DNA from: Oscillospiraceae bacterium
Lineage (GTDB): Bacteria; Bacillota; Clostridia; Oscillospirales; Acutalibacteraceae
NCBI GenBank assembly: GCA_022508705.1
Contig: JAFLUO010000030.1
Coordinates: 1-16,462, forward strand
Reading direction: 5' to 3'
Length of the DNA: 16,462 nt
Both the position numbers and the translations under genes were made by a program. This document shows positions 1 through 6,973 of this stretch, one piece after another; positions within the stretch are counted from its first letter, which is position 1; each line of letters opens with the position of its first letter. The notes beneath the pieces were generated by a model that saw only the letters and a program-made list of their open reading frames with translations, searched no databases and was not told the DNA's origin.

Positions 1-737
1 GCACCTGCCCCCGTGCAAAGCCCTGCTATTACGGAAGCAAAGCTTATTGCTCCCTCAAGGTAAAGCTGCGTAAGAATTATTGATGAAGCACAGCTTGGCA
101 CTAAACCTAAGGCGGCGGCTATTACGGGTTGGAATATAGAATTGCTCAAAAGAATTGATGAAAGGCGCTCGGTACCGAGTAATTCCACGCACAAATTTAC
201 TATAAAAATAATAACCGTCACAAAGGCAAAAATCTTTAAAGTGTGGTGAAAAGCCGGCTTTAAAATTCCGTCTTCTTCCTCACAGCCGCACTCTTTGCAA
301 AGGTCTTCCATGTGCTTTTTAGGAGCAGGTTTTATTTTTTCAAACAAAGTTATAATATATCCGAAAATCACCGCTATAAGCACTTTAACCGCAATAAGCT
401 TTAAAATCTCCGGCTTTTTGTCGGGATTTGAAAGCATAATGATAATCGCTTCGTCTGAGGTGCTTAAAAACACCGTAAGGAGCGTTCCTGCGCCTATAAC
501 TCCGCCCGAATAAAGATTTGCGCTAAATACGGAAAATCCGCATTGGGGAACACACCCCAAAAGCGCTCCTATTAAAGGCCCTGCCTTACCTGAAGATGCT
601 AATGCTTTATTGATTTTACTGCCTGCGTGGTGTTCAAGCGCTTCCATAAACAAAAACGCCAGAAAAAGAAAAGGCAAAAGTTTAACGCTGTCTATCAGAG
701 AATCAAGACAAACGTCACCGAAAAGTGTAAGCGTCAC
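1..737 (-). CDS. ArsP_2-type 10-TM heavy-metal permease, 3' end off the window
   Basis: Partial gene: 245 N-terminal codons are visible and the C-terminus lies beyond base 1. I place the start at GTG 735-737 because AGGAGGT lies a few bases upstream; no ATG upstream is better placed. The product is a polytopic membrane protein with hydrophobic segments near residues 17-33, 55-75, 80-100, 112-132, 168-188 and 200-240. Two half-repeats carry related motifs, GCVPQCG (61-67) and GLVPSCASS (211-219), typical of the ArsP_2 (DUF2899) family, described as putative manganese or arsenic exporters. Between the halves a cytoplasmic-looking loop has a Cys cluster, C147-x2-C150-x-C152, next to acidic residues and a His pair (164-165), which may bind metal. 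Substrate is unproven. No clear promoter lies directly upstream, and the original one may have been displaced by the inserted segment at 815-2209. Family call is fairly firm, metal is not. Confidence 0.8.
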   Translation of the reverse strand, partial: MTLTLFGDVCLDSLIDSVKLLPFLFLAFLFMEALEHHAGSKINKALASSGKAGPLIGALLGCVPQCGFSVFSANLYSGGVIGAGTLLTVFLSTSDEAIIIMLSNPDKKPEILKLIAVKVLIAVIFGYIITLFEKIKPAPKKHMEDLCKECGCEEEDGILKPAFHHTLKIFAFVTVIIFIVNLCVELLGTERLSSILLSNSIFQPVIAAALGLVPSCASSIILTQLYLEGAISFASVIAGLCTGAG

Positions 738-784
738 AAAAGCACCTCCTGTAAAAAAATAATGTTCTCCGACAAAAAATCTCT

Positions 785-814
785 GATTTCGTTTATGTTT
801 CGTGAGGTTATTAT
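785..814 (+). repeat. 30-bp direct repeat, left copy
   Basis: This copy matches 2180-2209 at 27 of 30 bases, with a perfect 19-bp core TGTTTCGTGAGGTTATTAT at 796-814. It lies in the leader of the ArsP_2 gene. In the other copy the core ends inside the -10 hexamer of a minus-strand promoter; here the corresponding hexamer reads GATAAT with no good -35 upstream. Confidence 0.8.
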
Positions 815-844
815 CCTCTGTCTTTTTATTTATTATAAAACCAT

Positions 845-875
845 ATCAACACACAAAACCGTTTTCTGTGTTGAT
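845..875 (-). other. Long inverted repeat across the stop codon of the 149-aa gene
   Basis: Arms 845-859 and 861-875 are 15 nt each with one mismatch and almost no loop. The hairpin covers the last codons and stop of the gene ending at 846. On the minus strand it is followed by a moderately T-rich stretch (ATGGTTTTATAAT), so it may act as a weak terminator or an mRNA 3'-end stabiliser. It lacks a clean T-tract. Confidence 0.45.
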
Positions 876-1295
876 CCCGCTCTGCTCCTCCCAATGAATT
901 AAGATCTTTGAATAGCGATAATAAGTGACTTTGATAGGCACATTTTTCTTAGGACATTCAATTAAATCTAATTCTTCTTTTTTAATCGAGACTGGTACTA
1001 ATAATGATATTTTTTGGTTGCTTCCATAATGGAAATTCCATACAAAACAATATCTTCTAAAAGACTCATATTCTTGGATTTGTGACTGACTAGAAAAATA
1101 AACAGTTTTTTCCACTTTTCCATGAACTAAGTCCAAAGGAAGAATTAGAATTCTCCAACACAGACCTACCCAACTCAACACAGCCATAAATCCAAAGATA
1201 AATGTGAACACAGGTATTTGATAAAACCATATATAAATTATTATACCAATTCCTACCATCGAGAATAATAGACGATCAACAATATATTTTTTCAT
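846..1295 (-). CDS. Small two-helix membrane protein, unknown function
   Basis: 149-aa protein. I choose ATG 1295 because AGGTG lies 6 nt upstream; an in-frame GTG three codons earlier overlaps that ribosome binding site and is less likely. Two hydrophobic segments (about residues 8-24 and 27-48) form an N-terminal hairpin, followed by a soluble domain of about 95 residues rich in beta-prone sequence, with a Lys/Glu-rich middle and a KVTYYRYSKILIHWEE stretch near the end. This layout resembles bacterial PH-like small membrane proteins, but I do not recognise a named family. It shares its design with the 170-aa protein at 1643-2155 and lies in the same repeat-bounded segment, possibly on one transcript from the promoter at 2205-2233. 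Function unknown. Confidence 0.6.
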   Translation of the reverse strand: MKKYIVDRLLFSMVGIGIIIYIWFYQIPVFTFIFGFMAVLSWVGLCWRILILPLDLVHGKVEKTVYFSSQSQIQEYESFRRYCFVWNFHYGSNQKISLLVPVSIKKEELDLIECPKKNVPIKVTYYRYSKILIHWEEQSGINTENGFVC

Positions 1296-1318
1296 TCGAC
1301 ACACCTACGCAATTAAAA

Positions 1319-1642
1319 CTAAGATAGAGGTAGCAGTTGAATAAATACTATATCTAAAAACTGTGAACTGTTTTTTAAATAGAGCCATCTGGACAACCGT
1401 AAAGGTTTTCTACATCGTCCTCTGCTGTTACATACTACATAATAGTATTCCATCGTTTCGCCAGTGTTATATCTGATACATACAAGATCACCGTAGGAAT
1501 TATAGTTTCACCAGGCAACAAGCATCACCTTTGTGGTCTCACGACGCTTGTCAGAAACATTCTTGAAACCTTTTAGGACTTTGGAGTTTCCCAACAACTT
1601 ACCTTTTGTCACCAAAAGTCGATGCTTGCCGGAGTCATATAG
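1319..1642 (-). pseudogene. Decayed coding stretch with in-frame stops
   Basis: This 324-base stretch between two small genes has no usable start. The frame of the 170-aa gene nevertheless stays protein-like after its TAA stop: about 44 codons (including VTKGKLLGNSKVL and RRETTKVMLVAW), then an in-frame TGA right after TGG, then about 63 more codons (including YGDLVCIRYNTGETMEYYYV and GRCRKPLRL) to a TAG at 1319-1321. The sequence reads like a real protein broken by a nonsense change, or the remains of a gene that lost its 5' end. I do not recognise the family. An untranslated spacer is the alternative. Confidence 0.35.
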
Positions 1643-2155
1643 TTAGCTTTCATCAATTTCGATACCCCACCGAGAAAGTGTATCCAAAAAGACCGTCTTG
1701 TCAACCATATAGGCATTGGGATATCTTACATCGCCAATACCAAAGCACACAAAAAAAGATGAAAGAGGAGATGTTAACATGCAAAACTCACTTGGTCCCA
1801 TCCATTGCGGTCGGTGGAATGGCTTTATTGAGAATATCGCCCCTCCCCCTGACTGCTGCTTGTAACTATACGCACCTTGAAAGTTTTCCAACCTTTTTAC
1901 AGTGAATTCATTCCACAAGTACTTTTTTCGATAGAACAGAAACGAAATTGTGCATCCTTCAGAATCTAAAATCACAACTTTTCCAACCGTTGCGGCATAA
2001 CGCAACAGAAACGCAAGAATGAGTATGGTCATCACGATTATTAAAGGAAGAGCGTCTCCCTTCGATCTAATCAAAAGTGTTACATCAAATGTGCATAAGC
2101 AAATAAAAGATATAGCAATACCGGCATAGACAATTCTATTTGGACAAATTTTCAT
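1643..2155 (-). CDS. Small two-helix membrane protein, PH-like tail, unknown function
   Basis: 170-aa protein if it starts at ATG 2155, which has GTGAGG eight bases upstream; a longer reading to 2239 would run through the promoter and leader and is unlikely. Residues 8-30 and about 36-56 are hydrophobic. They are followed by a beta-rich soluble part beginning GKVVILDSEGCTISFLFYRK, the pattern of a small PH-like domain on a membrane hairpin, and the chain ends in an acidic tail (RWGIEIDES). The likely ribosome binding site overlaps a perfect 10-bp palindrome, GGTTATAACC, at 2156-2165, and a 10-bp arm at 2160-2169 can pair with 2197-2206 in the leader, so translation may depend on mRNA folding. 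Expressed from the consensus promoter at 2205-2233. Function unknown. Confidence 0.6.
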   Translation of the reverse strand: MKICPNRIVYAGIAISFICLCTFDVTLLIRSKGDALPLIIVMTILILAFLLRYAATVGKVVILDSEGCTISFLFYRKKYLWNEFTVKRLENFQGAYSYKQQSGGGAIFSIKPFHRPQWMGPSEFCMLTSPLSSFFVCFGIGDVRYPNAYMVDKTVFLDTLSRWGIEIDES

Positions 2156-2179
2156 GGTTATAACCTCACAATAGCAACT

Positions 2180-2209
2180 GATTTTGCTTGTGTTTCGTGA
2201 GGTTATTAT
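2180..2209 (+). repeat. 30-bp direct repeat, right copy
   Basis: Partner of 785-814 (27 of 30 identical, perfect core at 2191-2209). The core ends one base short of the end of the minus-strand -10 hexamer (ATTATA at 2205-2210 on the plus strand), so the repeat consists of most of the -10 element plus the transcribed leader. Confidence 0.8.
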
Positions 2210-2233
2210 ACAATGAATATATTTTTTAGTCAA
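2205..2233 (-). promoter_or_regulatory. Consensus sigma-A promoter for the 170-aa gene
   Basis: On the minus strand TTGACT (2228-2233), a 17-base spacer and TATAAT (2205-2210). The predicted transcript starts inside the direct repeat and has a leader of about 45 bases before ATG 2155. It faces away from the promoter at 2256-2284. Before the 1.4-kb segment was present it may have served the ArsP_2 gene. Confidence 0.7.
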
Positions 2234-2255
2234 ATACATAAAGCAAAATTTAATG

Positions 2256-2284
2256 TTTACAGAAATTCTGCCATGTGATAAAAT
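2256..2284 (+). promoter_or_regulatory. Sigma-A promoter for the methyltransferase-Hsp33 operon
   Basis: TTTACA (2256-2261), 17-base spacer, TAAAAT (2279-2284), with an extended -10 TG at 2276-2277. The ribosome binding site AAAGGAGA at 2303-2310 lies about 12 bases before ATG 2323, slightly long spacing. Confidence 0.7.
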
Positions 2285-2322
2285 AATTTAATAATACTAA
2301 TGAAAGGAGAAGTGAAAGACTT

Positions 2323-3090
2323 ATGAGCTACGAATTTTTCGCAAGTGTTTATGATATTCTGACTGAAAATGTTGACTACGAAAAAATTGCAGACAGAATT
2401 GATGCTCTTTTCGGAAAAGAGATAAAGGAAAAAGGCTCTTTGCTTGATCTTGGATGCGGAACGGGCACACTTTCATTTCTTCTTGAAGAAAAAGGGTTTG
2501 ACGTCATAGGAATTGACAAAAGCGAGGATATGCTTGCCGAGAGTTTTGAAAAAAAATCAGAAATCGGCTCAAACGTTATGTTTCTTTGCCAAGACTTAAC
2601 GGAGCTTGATTTATACGGCACTGCCGCCTCGGCGGTTTGTGTTCTCGATACGGTAAATCATATTGACAAAGCAGAAAAAATATACGAGTTTTTCAGACGG
2701 GTTTCTCTTTTTCTTGAAATGAACGGTCTGTTTTTGCTTGATGTTAACACCCCGTACAAGCACCGCAATGTTTTAGCTGACAACACATTTATTTACGACA
2801 CTGACGACGTTTACTGCATTTGGCAAAATTCTTACGATAAAAACGCTCGACAAACCCACATTGACCTTGATTTTTTCATTAAAGACGGTGACTGTTATTT
2901 TAAAGAAAGCGAAAGCTTTTCCGAGTACGAATACGATATTAACGACATAATTTCCATGTTAGAGCAAAACGGCTTTACTGTTTTAAAGCAGTTTGACGGA
3001 TACAGCAATGAAAATCCAACTGAAAAAACAGAGCGAATAGTATTGCTCGCACAAAAAACAAATTTGATTTCCGAGGATGAAATAAAATGA
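2323..3090 (+). CDS. Class I SAM-dependent methyltransferase
   Basis: 255-aa cytoplasmic protein. The AdoMet-binding motif I is LLDLGCGTGTL (residues 40-50), followed by the acidic end of strand beta-2, VIGIDKSEDML (61-71), which binds the ribose hydroxyls. A VLDTVNHI segment near residue 108 matches the motif IV region of methyltransferase domain 25/11 proteins. The C-terminal third is a beta-rich segment with aromatic and acidic residues, common in this group as the substrate lid. Methyl acceptor unknown; small-molecule methylation is more likely than RNA or DNA, since no RNA-binding domain or NPPY motif is present. The stop overlaps the start of hslO by 4 nt (ATGA), so translation of the two is coupled. 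Confidence 0.85.
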   Translation: MSYEFFASVYDILTENVDYEKIADRIDALFGKEIKEKGSLLDLGCGTGTLSFLLEEKGFDVIGIDKSEDMLAESFEKKSEIGSNVMFLCQDLTELDLYGTAASAVCVLDTVNHIDKAEKIYEFFRRVSLFLEMNGLFLLDVNTPYKHRNVLADNTFIYDTDDVYCIWQNSYDKNARQTHIDLDFFIKDGDCYFKESESFSEYEYDINDIISMLEQNGFTVLKQFDGYSNENPTEKTERIVLLAQKTNLISEDEIK

Positions 3091-3962
3091 ACGAACTTGT
3101 AAGAATGATTTCCGATGACGGAACGCTTTATGCGCTTTGCGTAAACTCCACCGAAATGGTAAAAGAGGCGCAGAATATCCATTCCCTTTCAAAGGTATGC
3201 TCGGCGGCGCTGGGCAGGCTCATTACAGGCGCTTCCATGATGGGTATTTTATTGAAAGGAAAAGATGATACTCTTACGCTTAAAATGAGCGGTAGCGGCC
3301 CCGCCTCGCCTATTGTTGCAGTGGCAAATTCAAGCGGTTTTGTTAAGGGATATGTGGGCGACGCTCATGTAAATCTTCCCCTTAACAGCGTGGGTAAGCT
3401 TGACGTTTCAGGAGCAATCGGCAAAGACGGCAATTTAACCGTTATTAAGGATTTAGGGCTTAAAGAGCCATATATGGCACAGATTCCGTTTGTTTCGGGC
3501 GAGGTTGCCGAGGACATTACGGCATATTATTTTGTAAGCGAGCAAACTCCCACCGTTTGCGGACTGGGCGTGCTTGTAAACCCGGACGACGAGCAGGTTT
3601 TACTTGCAGGCGGATTTTTAATTCAGCTTTTGCCTACCGCTGACGATGAAACCATTTCAAAGGTTGAAAACGGACTCAAAAATATTAAATCCGTAACAGC
3701 AATGCTTTCAGACGGTCTTACACCCGAAGAAATCTGCAAAAAGGTTTTGCCTGAATTTAACATGGAGCTTCTTGACCGCACAAATGTTGAATACAAATGC
3801 GATTGCAGTACCGAAAGAGTAACGGGTGCGCTTTTGGCATCAGGAAAAGACGGGCTTCAAGAAATGGCGGAAGACGAGCAAACAGAAGTCGTCTGCCATT
3901 TCTGTAATAAAAAATATATTTTTACAAGCGATGAAATATTAGAACTTTTGGAGAGGTCATAA
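3087..3962 (+). CDS. hslO: Hsp33 redox-regulated chaperone
   Basis: 291-aa protein of normal Hsp33 length, starting at an ATG inside the stop of the preceding gene. Hsp33 is a cytoplasmic holdase that is switched on when oxidative stress oxidises its zinc-binding cysteines and unfolds its C-terminal domain. All four expected ligands are present: C238-x-C240 (KCDCSTERV) and C270-x2-C273 (CHFCNKKY). The N-terminal domain has the family's NELVRMISDDGTLYAL start, the SxxALGRLITGASMMG helix (residues 39-53) and GSGPASPIVAVA (70-80). Pairing with a methyltransferase on one transcript is a local arrangement whose meaning I cannot read. Closed by the terminator at 3976-4009. Confidence 0.95.
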   Translation: MNELVRMISDDGTLYALCVNSTEMVKEAQNIHSLSKVCSAALGRLITGASMMGILLKGKDDTLTLKMSGSGPASPIVAVANSSGFVKGYVGDAHVNLPLNSVGKLDVSGAIGKDGNLTVIKDLGLKEPYMAQIPFVSGEVAEDITAYYFVSEQTPTVCGLGVLVNPDDEQVLLAGGFLIQLLPTADDETISKVENGLKNIKSVTAMLSDGLTPEEICKKVLPEFNMELLDRTNVEYKCDCSTERVTGALLASGKDGLQEMAEDEQTEVVCHFCNKKYIFTSDEILELLERS

Positions 3963-3975
3963 AAAGACATAAAAA

Positions 3976-4009
3976 AACGCTGCCCAAACGGACAGCGTTA
4001 ATTTTTTTA
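3976..4009 (+). terminator. Bidirectional rho-independent terminator
   Basis: Arms 3976-3985 and 3990-3999 (9 of 10 paired, AAAC loop) followed by a T-run on the plus strand. An A-run before the stem gives a T-run on the minus strand, so it serves both hslO and the convergent ferredoxin gene. Confidence 0.85.
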
Positions 4010-4014
4010 CCTGA

Positions 4015-4185
4015 TTACTCAGCCTGAGGTGCTGCAACAGGGCAAGTGTCTGCACAAGCGCCGCAGTCGATGCAAGTATCAGCGTCGATAACGTACTTGC
4101 CGTCGCCTTCAGAAATAGCTTCAGTAGGGCAGCCGTCAGCACATGCACCACACATAATGCAATCGTCGTTAATTATGTATGCCAT
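4015..4185 (-). CDS. 2[4Fe-4S] ferredoxin
   Basis: 56-aa protein. I choose ATG 4185 (MAYIIND) because GGGAGGT lies 8 bases upstream; longer readings run through that site and the promoter. It has two perfect cluster motifs, C9-x2-C12-x2-C15-x3-C19-P and C38-x2-C41-x2-C44-x3-C48-P, the pattern of clostridial low-potential ferredoxins that carry electrons to and from hydrogenase, pyruvate:ferredoxin oxidoreductase and similar enzymes in the cytoplasm. The protein is rich in Asp and Glu, as usual, and ends in PQAE. It has its own promoter (4221-4248) and ends at the terminator shared with hslO, so it is probably transcribed alone, and strongly. Confidence 0.95.
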   Translation of the reverse strand: MAYIINDDCIMCGACADGCPTEAISEGDGKYVIDADTCIDCGACADTCPVAAPQAE

Positions 4186-4210
4186 TGGAATGTACCTCCC
4201 TTTCACATTT

Positions 4211-4248
4211 TTACAATCCCATTGTAACACATAATACGAAAAAATCAA
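4211..4248 (-). promoter_or_regulatory. Ferredoxin promoter with overlapping dyad
   Basis: Minus strand TTGATT (4243-4248), 16-base spacer, TACAAT (4221-4226) with an extended -10 TG. A perfect inverted repeat, TTACAAT-3 nt-ATTGTAA (4211-4227), covers the -10 element and the start of the transcript, placed as a repressor operator would be. The protein that would bind it is not evident in the window. Confidence 0.6.
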
Positions 4249-4268
4249 GTAGTTTTTAATATATAGTT

Positions 4269-5132
4269 TTACTCGATACCCTTTAAAGCCTCAAGCTCTT
4301 CTCTCTCAATTCTGATTTGCGCGTCTTTAATAAGCTTAACGTCATGCCTGTGAACGCTTATGGGAGCGGCATCAGGATTTCTGTCAAGTGTTACCTTGAG
4401 CATTCCTGAAAAAAGATTGTTTTCAATAACCTTGCCCCTGCCCTTCTGCGTGTCAACAATAGCGCCGACTTTGGGCGTATGGCGTAGTAAATGCTCATAA
4501 GTGTCCTGCTCATATTTTAAACAGCACATAAGTCTTCCGCAGGTTCCGCTGATTTTAGACGGATTAAGAGACAGTCCCTGCTCCTTAGCCATTTTTATTG
4601 AAACAGGCTGAAAATCGTTAAGAAACGTATTACAGCAAAACGGTCTGCCACACATTCCAAAGCCGCCTACCATTCTTGATTCATCACGAACACCTATTTG
4701 GCGAAGCTCAATTCTTGTGCGGAACACAAAAGCAAGGTCCTTTACAAGCTCTCTGAAATCCACTCTGCCGTCTGCCGTGAAATAGAAAAGAATTTTGCTT
4801 CGGTCAAAGGTGTATTCAACGTCAACAAGGTTCATCTGGAGTCCGTGAGCCGCAATTTTTTCTTCGCAAATTTTAAAGGCTTCTTTTTCTTTAACCTTGT
4901 TTTCCTCTAAATTCTTAATGTCTTCCTCTGTTGCGTGGCGGATAACCTTTTTAAGCGGTTTGGTAACGTCGTCTTCGCTGATTTGGTGATTTGCCCGCGC
5001 AACAAGTCCGCATTCAAGCCCGCGAACCGTTTCAACAACGGCGTAATCGCCTTTATTAAATTTATTTCCGTCAGCGTCAAAATCATAAACCTTGCCGCCG
5101 TTTTTAAATCTTATACCTACGGTTTCTATCAT
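4269..5132 (-). CDS. ricT: PSP1-domain protein RicT (YaaT)
   Basis: 287-aa cytoplasmic protein with a PSP1 domain spanning roughly residues 60-150 and a Cys-rich block typical of RicT: C161, C166 and C167 in GMCGRPFCCNTF and C198, C203 and C204 in TCGRLMCCLKY. In Bacillus subtilis RicT forms the RicA-RicF-RicT complex, binds iron-sulfur clusters, and promotes RNase Y-dependent mRNA processing and entry into sporulation, competence and biofilm formation; conservation of the cysteines suggests the clusters are kept here. It lies directly downstream of holB, the same order as in B. subtilis. AGGAGA lies 11 bases before ATG 5132, in the 18-base gap after holB. It is the last gene of the citrate synthase operon before the ferredoxin promoter. 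Confidence 0.92.
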   Translation of the reverse strand: MIETVGIRFKNGGKVYDFDADGNKFNKGDYAVVETVRGLECGLVARANHQISEDDVTKPLKKVIRHATEEDIKNLEENKVKEKEAFKICEEKIAAHGLQMNLVDVEYTFDRSKILFYFTADGRVDFRELVKDLAFVFRTRIELRQIGVRDESRMVGGFGMCGRPFCCNTFLNDFQPVSIKMAKEQGLSLNPSKISGTCGRLMCCLKYEQDTYEHLLRHTPKVGAIVDTQKGRGKVIENNLFSGMLKVTLDRNPDAAPISVHRHDVKLIKDAQIRIEREELEALKGIE

Positions 5133-5150
5133 ATTATATCTATTCTCCTA

Positions 5151-6017
5151 TTATCTACCTACTGCGCGTTTAAATTCATAACACATACGCACGGTAAGCA
5201 GGTTATTATTTATATTCCGTTTAACTGAAAGGCTCAGTTCATTACAAACTTCCACAAGATTCATAAGCGATTTTGCAGTAAAGGAACTGCAAAGACTCGA
5301 TACCTCTTCTGGAAAAAGAAAATCACCCGTAAATCCGCTTTTTTGCACCAACGCGTCACGGCACACAGCACAAAGAAGCTCTAAAATCCTTCCTGCTAAA
5401 CGATTGTTTTTAATATATTTTGAGGTATGCTCCATAAGCTTTAATTCGTTAGGGCTTAAAATCGCCTTAACAAACTCTTTTACATATTCTCTTTCTTCAT
5501 CGGTTATATTTTGGTTTTGAACGGCAATGGAATACACGCTAACACGGGACAGCACCGTTTCAAGCATTTTGCTTTTCTGAGACGTGAGAATTATAAAATA
5601 CACATAATGAGGCGGCTCCTCAAGAATTTTCAAAAGCGCATTCTGAGCCTGCTCGTTCATATTTTGTCCGTTTTTAAGAATATAAACCTTTGCGTTTGCC
5701 TCATTGGGCACAATAAAAGCATTTGAGCGAATTTCACGAATACTGTCAACGGTAAACGCATCTGATTTTTTTGTTCTACCGTCTGTTTCGTAAATATCGG
5801 GATGATTATTTCTGCTCGCTTTTCTGCAAGCAGAACATTCGCCGCAGGGTTTGTTTTCACCTTCACAAACGAGCGCATTTGCAATTACATATGCCAAATT
5901 CAGCGACATTTCTTCATCCTCGCACTCAATAATCACGCCGTGAGGGAAATTGCCCGCATTGACCGTTTTTAAAACTTGCTCACAAAGACTGTCAAATTTA
6001 TTTTCGAGTTCAGACAT
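5151..6017 (-). CDS. holB: DNA polymerase III subunit delta'
   Basis: 288-aa AAA+-fold clamp-loader subunit that, with delta and tau/gamma, loads the sliding clamp. Visible features: zinc-module cysteines C51, C58, C61 and C64 (CEGENKPCGECSAC), the region after NHPDI leading to VDSIREI, and the diagnostic block NEQAQNALLKILEEPP (residues 121-136). The P-loop position (HGVIIECEDEE, 26-36) lacks GxxGxGK, as expected for delta', which does not hydrolyse ATP. The usual SRC motif reads SRV (158-160): the arginine finger is kept, the Cys replaced. The C-terminal third is poorly conserved. GAGGTG lies 5 bases before ATG 6017, in the 9-base gap after the transporter gene. Confidence 0.92.
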   Translation of the reverse strand: MSELENKFDSLCEQVLKTVNAGNFPHGVIIECEDEEMSLNLAYVIANALVCEGENKPCGECSACRKASRNNHPDIYETDGRTKKSDAFTVDSIREIRSNAFIVPNEANAKVYILKNGQNMNEQAQNALLKILEEPPHYVYFIILTSQKSKMLETVLSRVSVYSIAVQNQNITDEEREYVKEFVKAILSPNELKLMEHTSKYIKNNRLAGRILELLCAVCRDALVQKSGFTGDFLFPEEVSSLCSSFTAKSLMNLVEVCNELSLSVKRNINNNLLTVRMCYEFKRAVGR

Positions 6018-6026
6018 TTTTTCACC

Positions 6027-6962
6027 TCAAGCGCTCTGTGCTATTGCTACCATAAGCGGCATAGTAAAAATTGAAATAAGACTTATAAATGCTGTAACGG
6101 AAGATGCCAGCGCCGTATCCTTATTAAACTTCGCTGAAAACATAACTGTATTGGTCGCCGTGGGAGCAGATGCGGACAGAGTACACGCCACTAAAAGTAA
6201 CCCTGTAAAGCCCAACAGCTTTAATGCCAGCACCGTTAAAAGCGGCATTGCAAAAAGCTTTATCGTGGCACAAACAAAAACACGGTAATCGGAAAATACC
6301 TTTTTAATATCCGCTGAAGCAATATATGTACCGAACATTACCATAGCAAGGGGTGTTTGCAAATCTGCAACGTAAGAGAGCGGCATATAAAAAATATGCG
6401 GTAAATTAAATCTTAAAAGAAACAGCGGAAGCCCTATGGCTATTCCGATAAATCCCGGATTTACAATTAAGGATTTAAGGGAAATTTTACTTTTCCCTTC
6501 GCCCTTTGTCATAATTTTTGCGCCGTGGGTAAATGCAAGAAGATTGAAGGGGATGACTATTGCCGAGCAATAGAAAACGCCTTCGTTGCCGAGTAACGAT
6601 TCTGCCAATGGCAATACCATATAGCCCACGTTGCCGTAAACGGATGCAAATTTATAAATTGAAGCCTTTTCCTGCTCCATTTTACAAAATACAAGCTCAG
6701 AAAGCACAATGCCTATCACATGGAAAATCAAAGCCGCAAGGAAAGTAAAACCTAACCCTTTTAACGCTTCGGCGCTGTACTCCATATTTATAAAAGAACG
6801 GATTATCATTGCAGGGGTAATAATGTAAAAAAGCAAATCCGTTGTAAGACGTGAGGCTTTTTCGGTATAAATTCCCGCCTTGTGACATATAAACCCCAGT
6901 GCAACGATTATATACAGTATGACGACTTGGGTAAGTGCAGTCATCATATTAGAAAGAAACAT
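6027..6962 (-). CDS. AEC-family (auxin efflux carrier-like) transporter
   Basis: 311-aa polytopic membrane protein with about ten hydrophobic segments in two five-helix halves. It shows the family's opening pattern (GFICHKAGIYTEKASRLTTD, residues 23-42) and a C-terminal half ending LSASAPTATNTVMFSAKF, where the Pro-Thr-x-x-N break typical of AEC/bile-acid-fold carriers lies. Bacterial members with known substrates carry malate, malonate or other carboxylates; here the substrate is unknown. Location in an operon headed by citrate synthase makes a di- or tricarboxylate plausible, but that is inference from context. It starts 11 bases after the preceding gene and ends 9 bases before holB, so all are likely on one transcript. 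Confidence 0.88.
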   Translation of the reverse strand: MFLSNMMTALTQVVILYIIVALGFICHKAGIYTEKASRLTTDLLFYIITPAMIIRSFINMEYSAEALKGLGFTFLAALIFHVIGIVLSELVFCKMEQEKASIYKFASVYGNVGYMVLPLAESLLGNEGVFYCSAIVIPFNLLAFTHGAKIMTKGEGKSKISLKSLIVNPGFIGIAIGLPLFLLRFNLPHIFYMPLSYVADLQTPLAMVMFGTYIASADIKKVFSDYRVFVCATIKLFAMPLLTVLALKLLGFTGLLLVACTLSASAPTATNTVMFSAKFNKDTALASSVTAFISLISIFTMPLMVAIAQSA

Positions 6963-6973
6963 AAAATACCGTC

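Noticed and set aside
738..845. Manganese riboswitch or promoter upstream of the ArsP_2 gene
   Set aside because: The space is short and holds the direct repeat; I saw neither a yybP-ykoY-like fold nor a -35/-10 pair with acceptable spacing.
1606..1905. Plus-strand 99-codon open frame
   Set aside because: Antisense to the 170-aa gene, with no ribosome binding site and no recognisable features.
815..2180. Insertion sequence between the direct repeats
   Set aside because: No transposase-like protein and no terminal inverted repeats at the repeat borders were found, so it is described only as a repeat-bounded segment.
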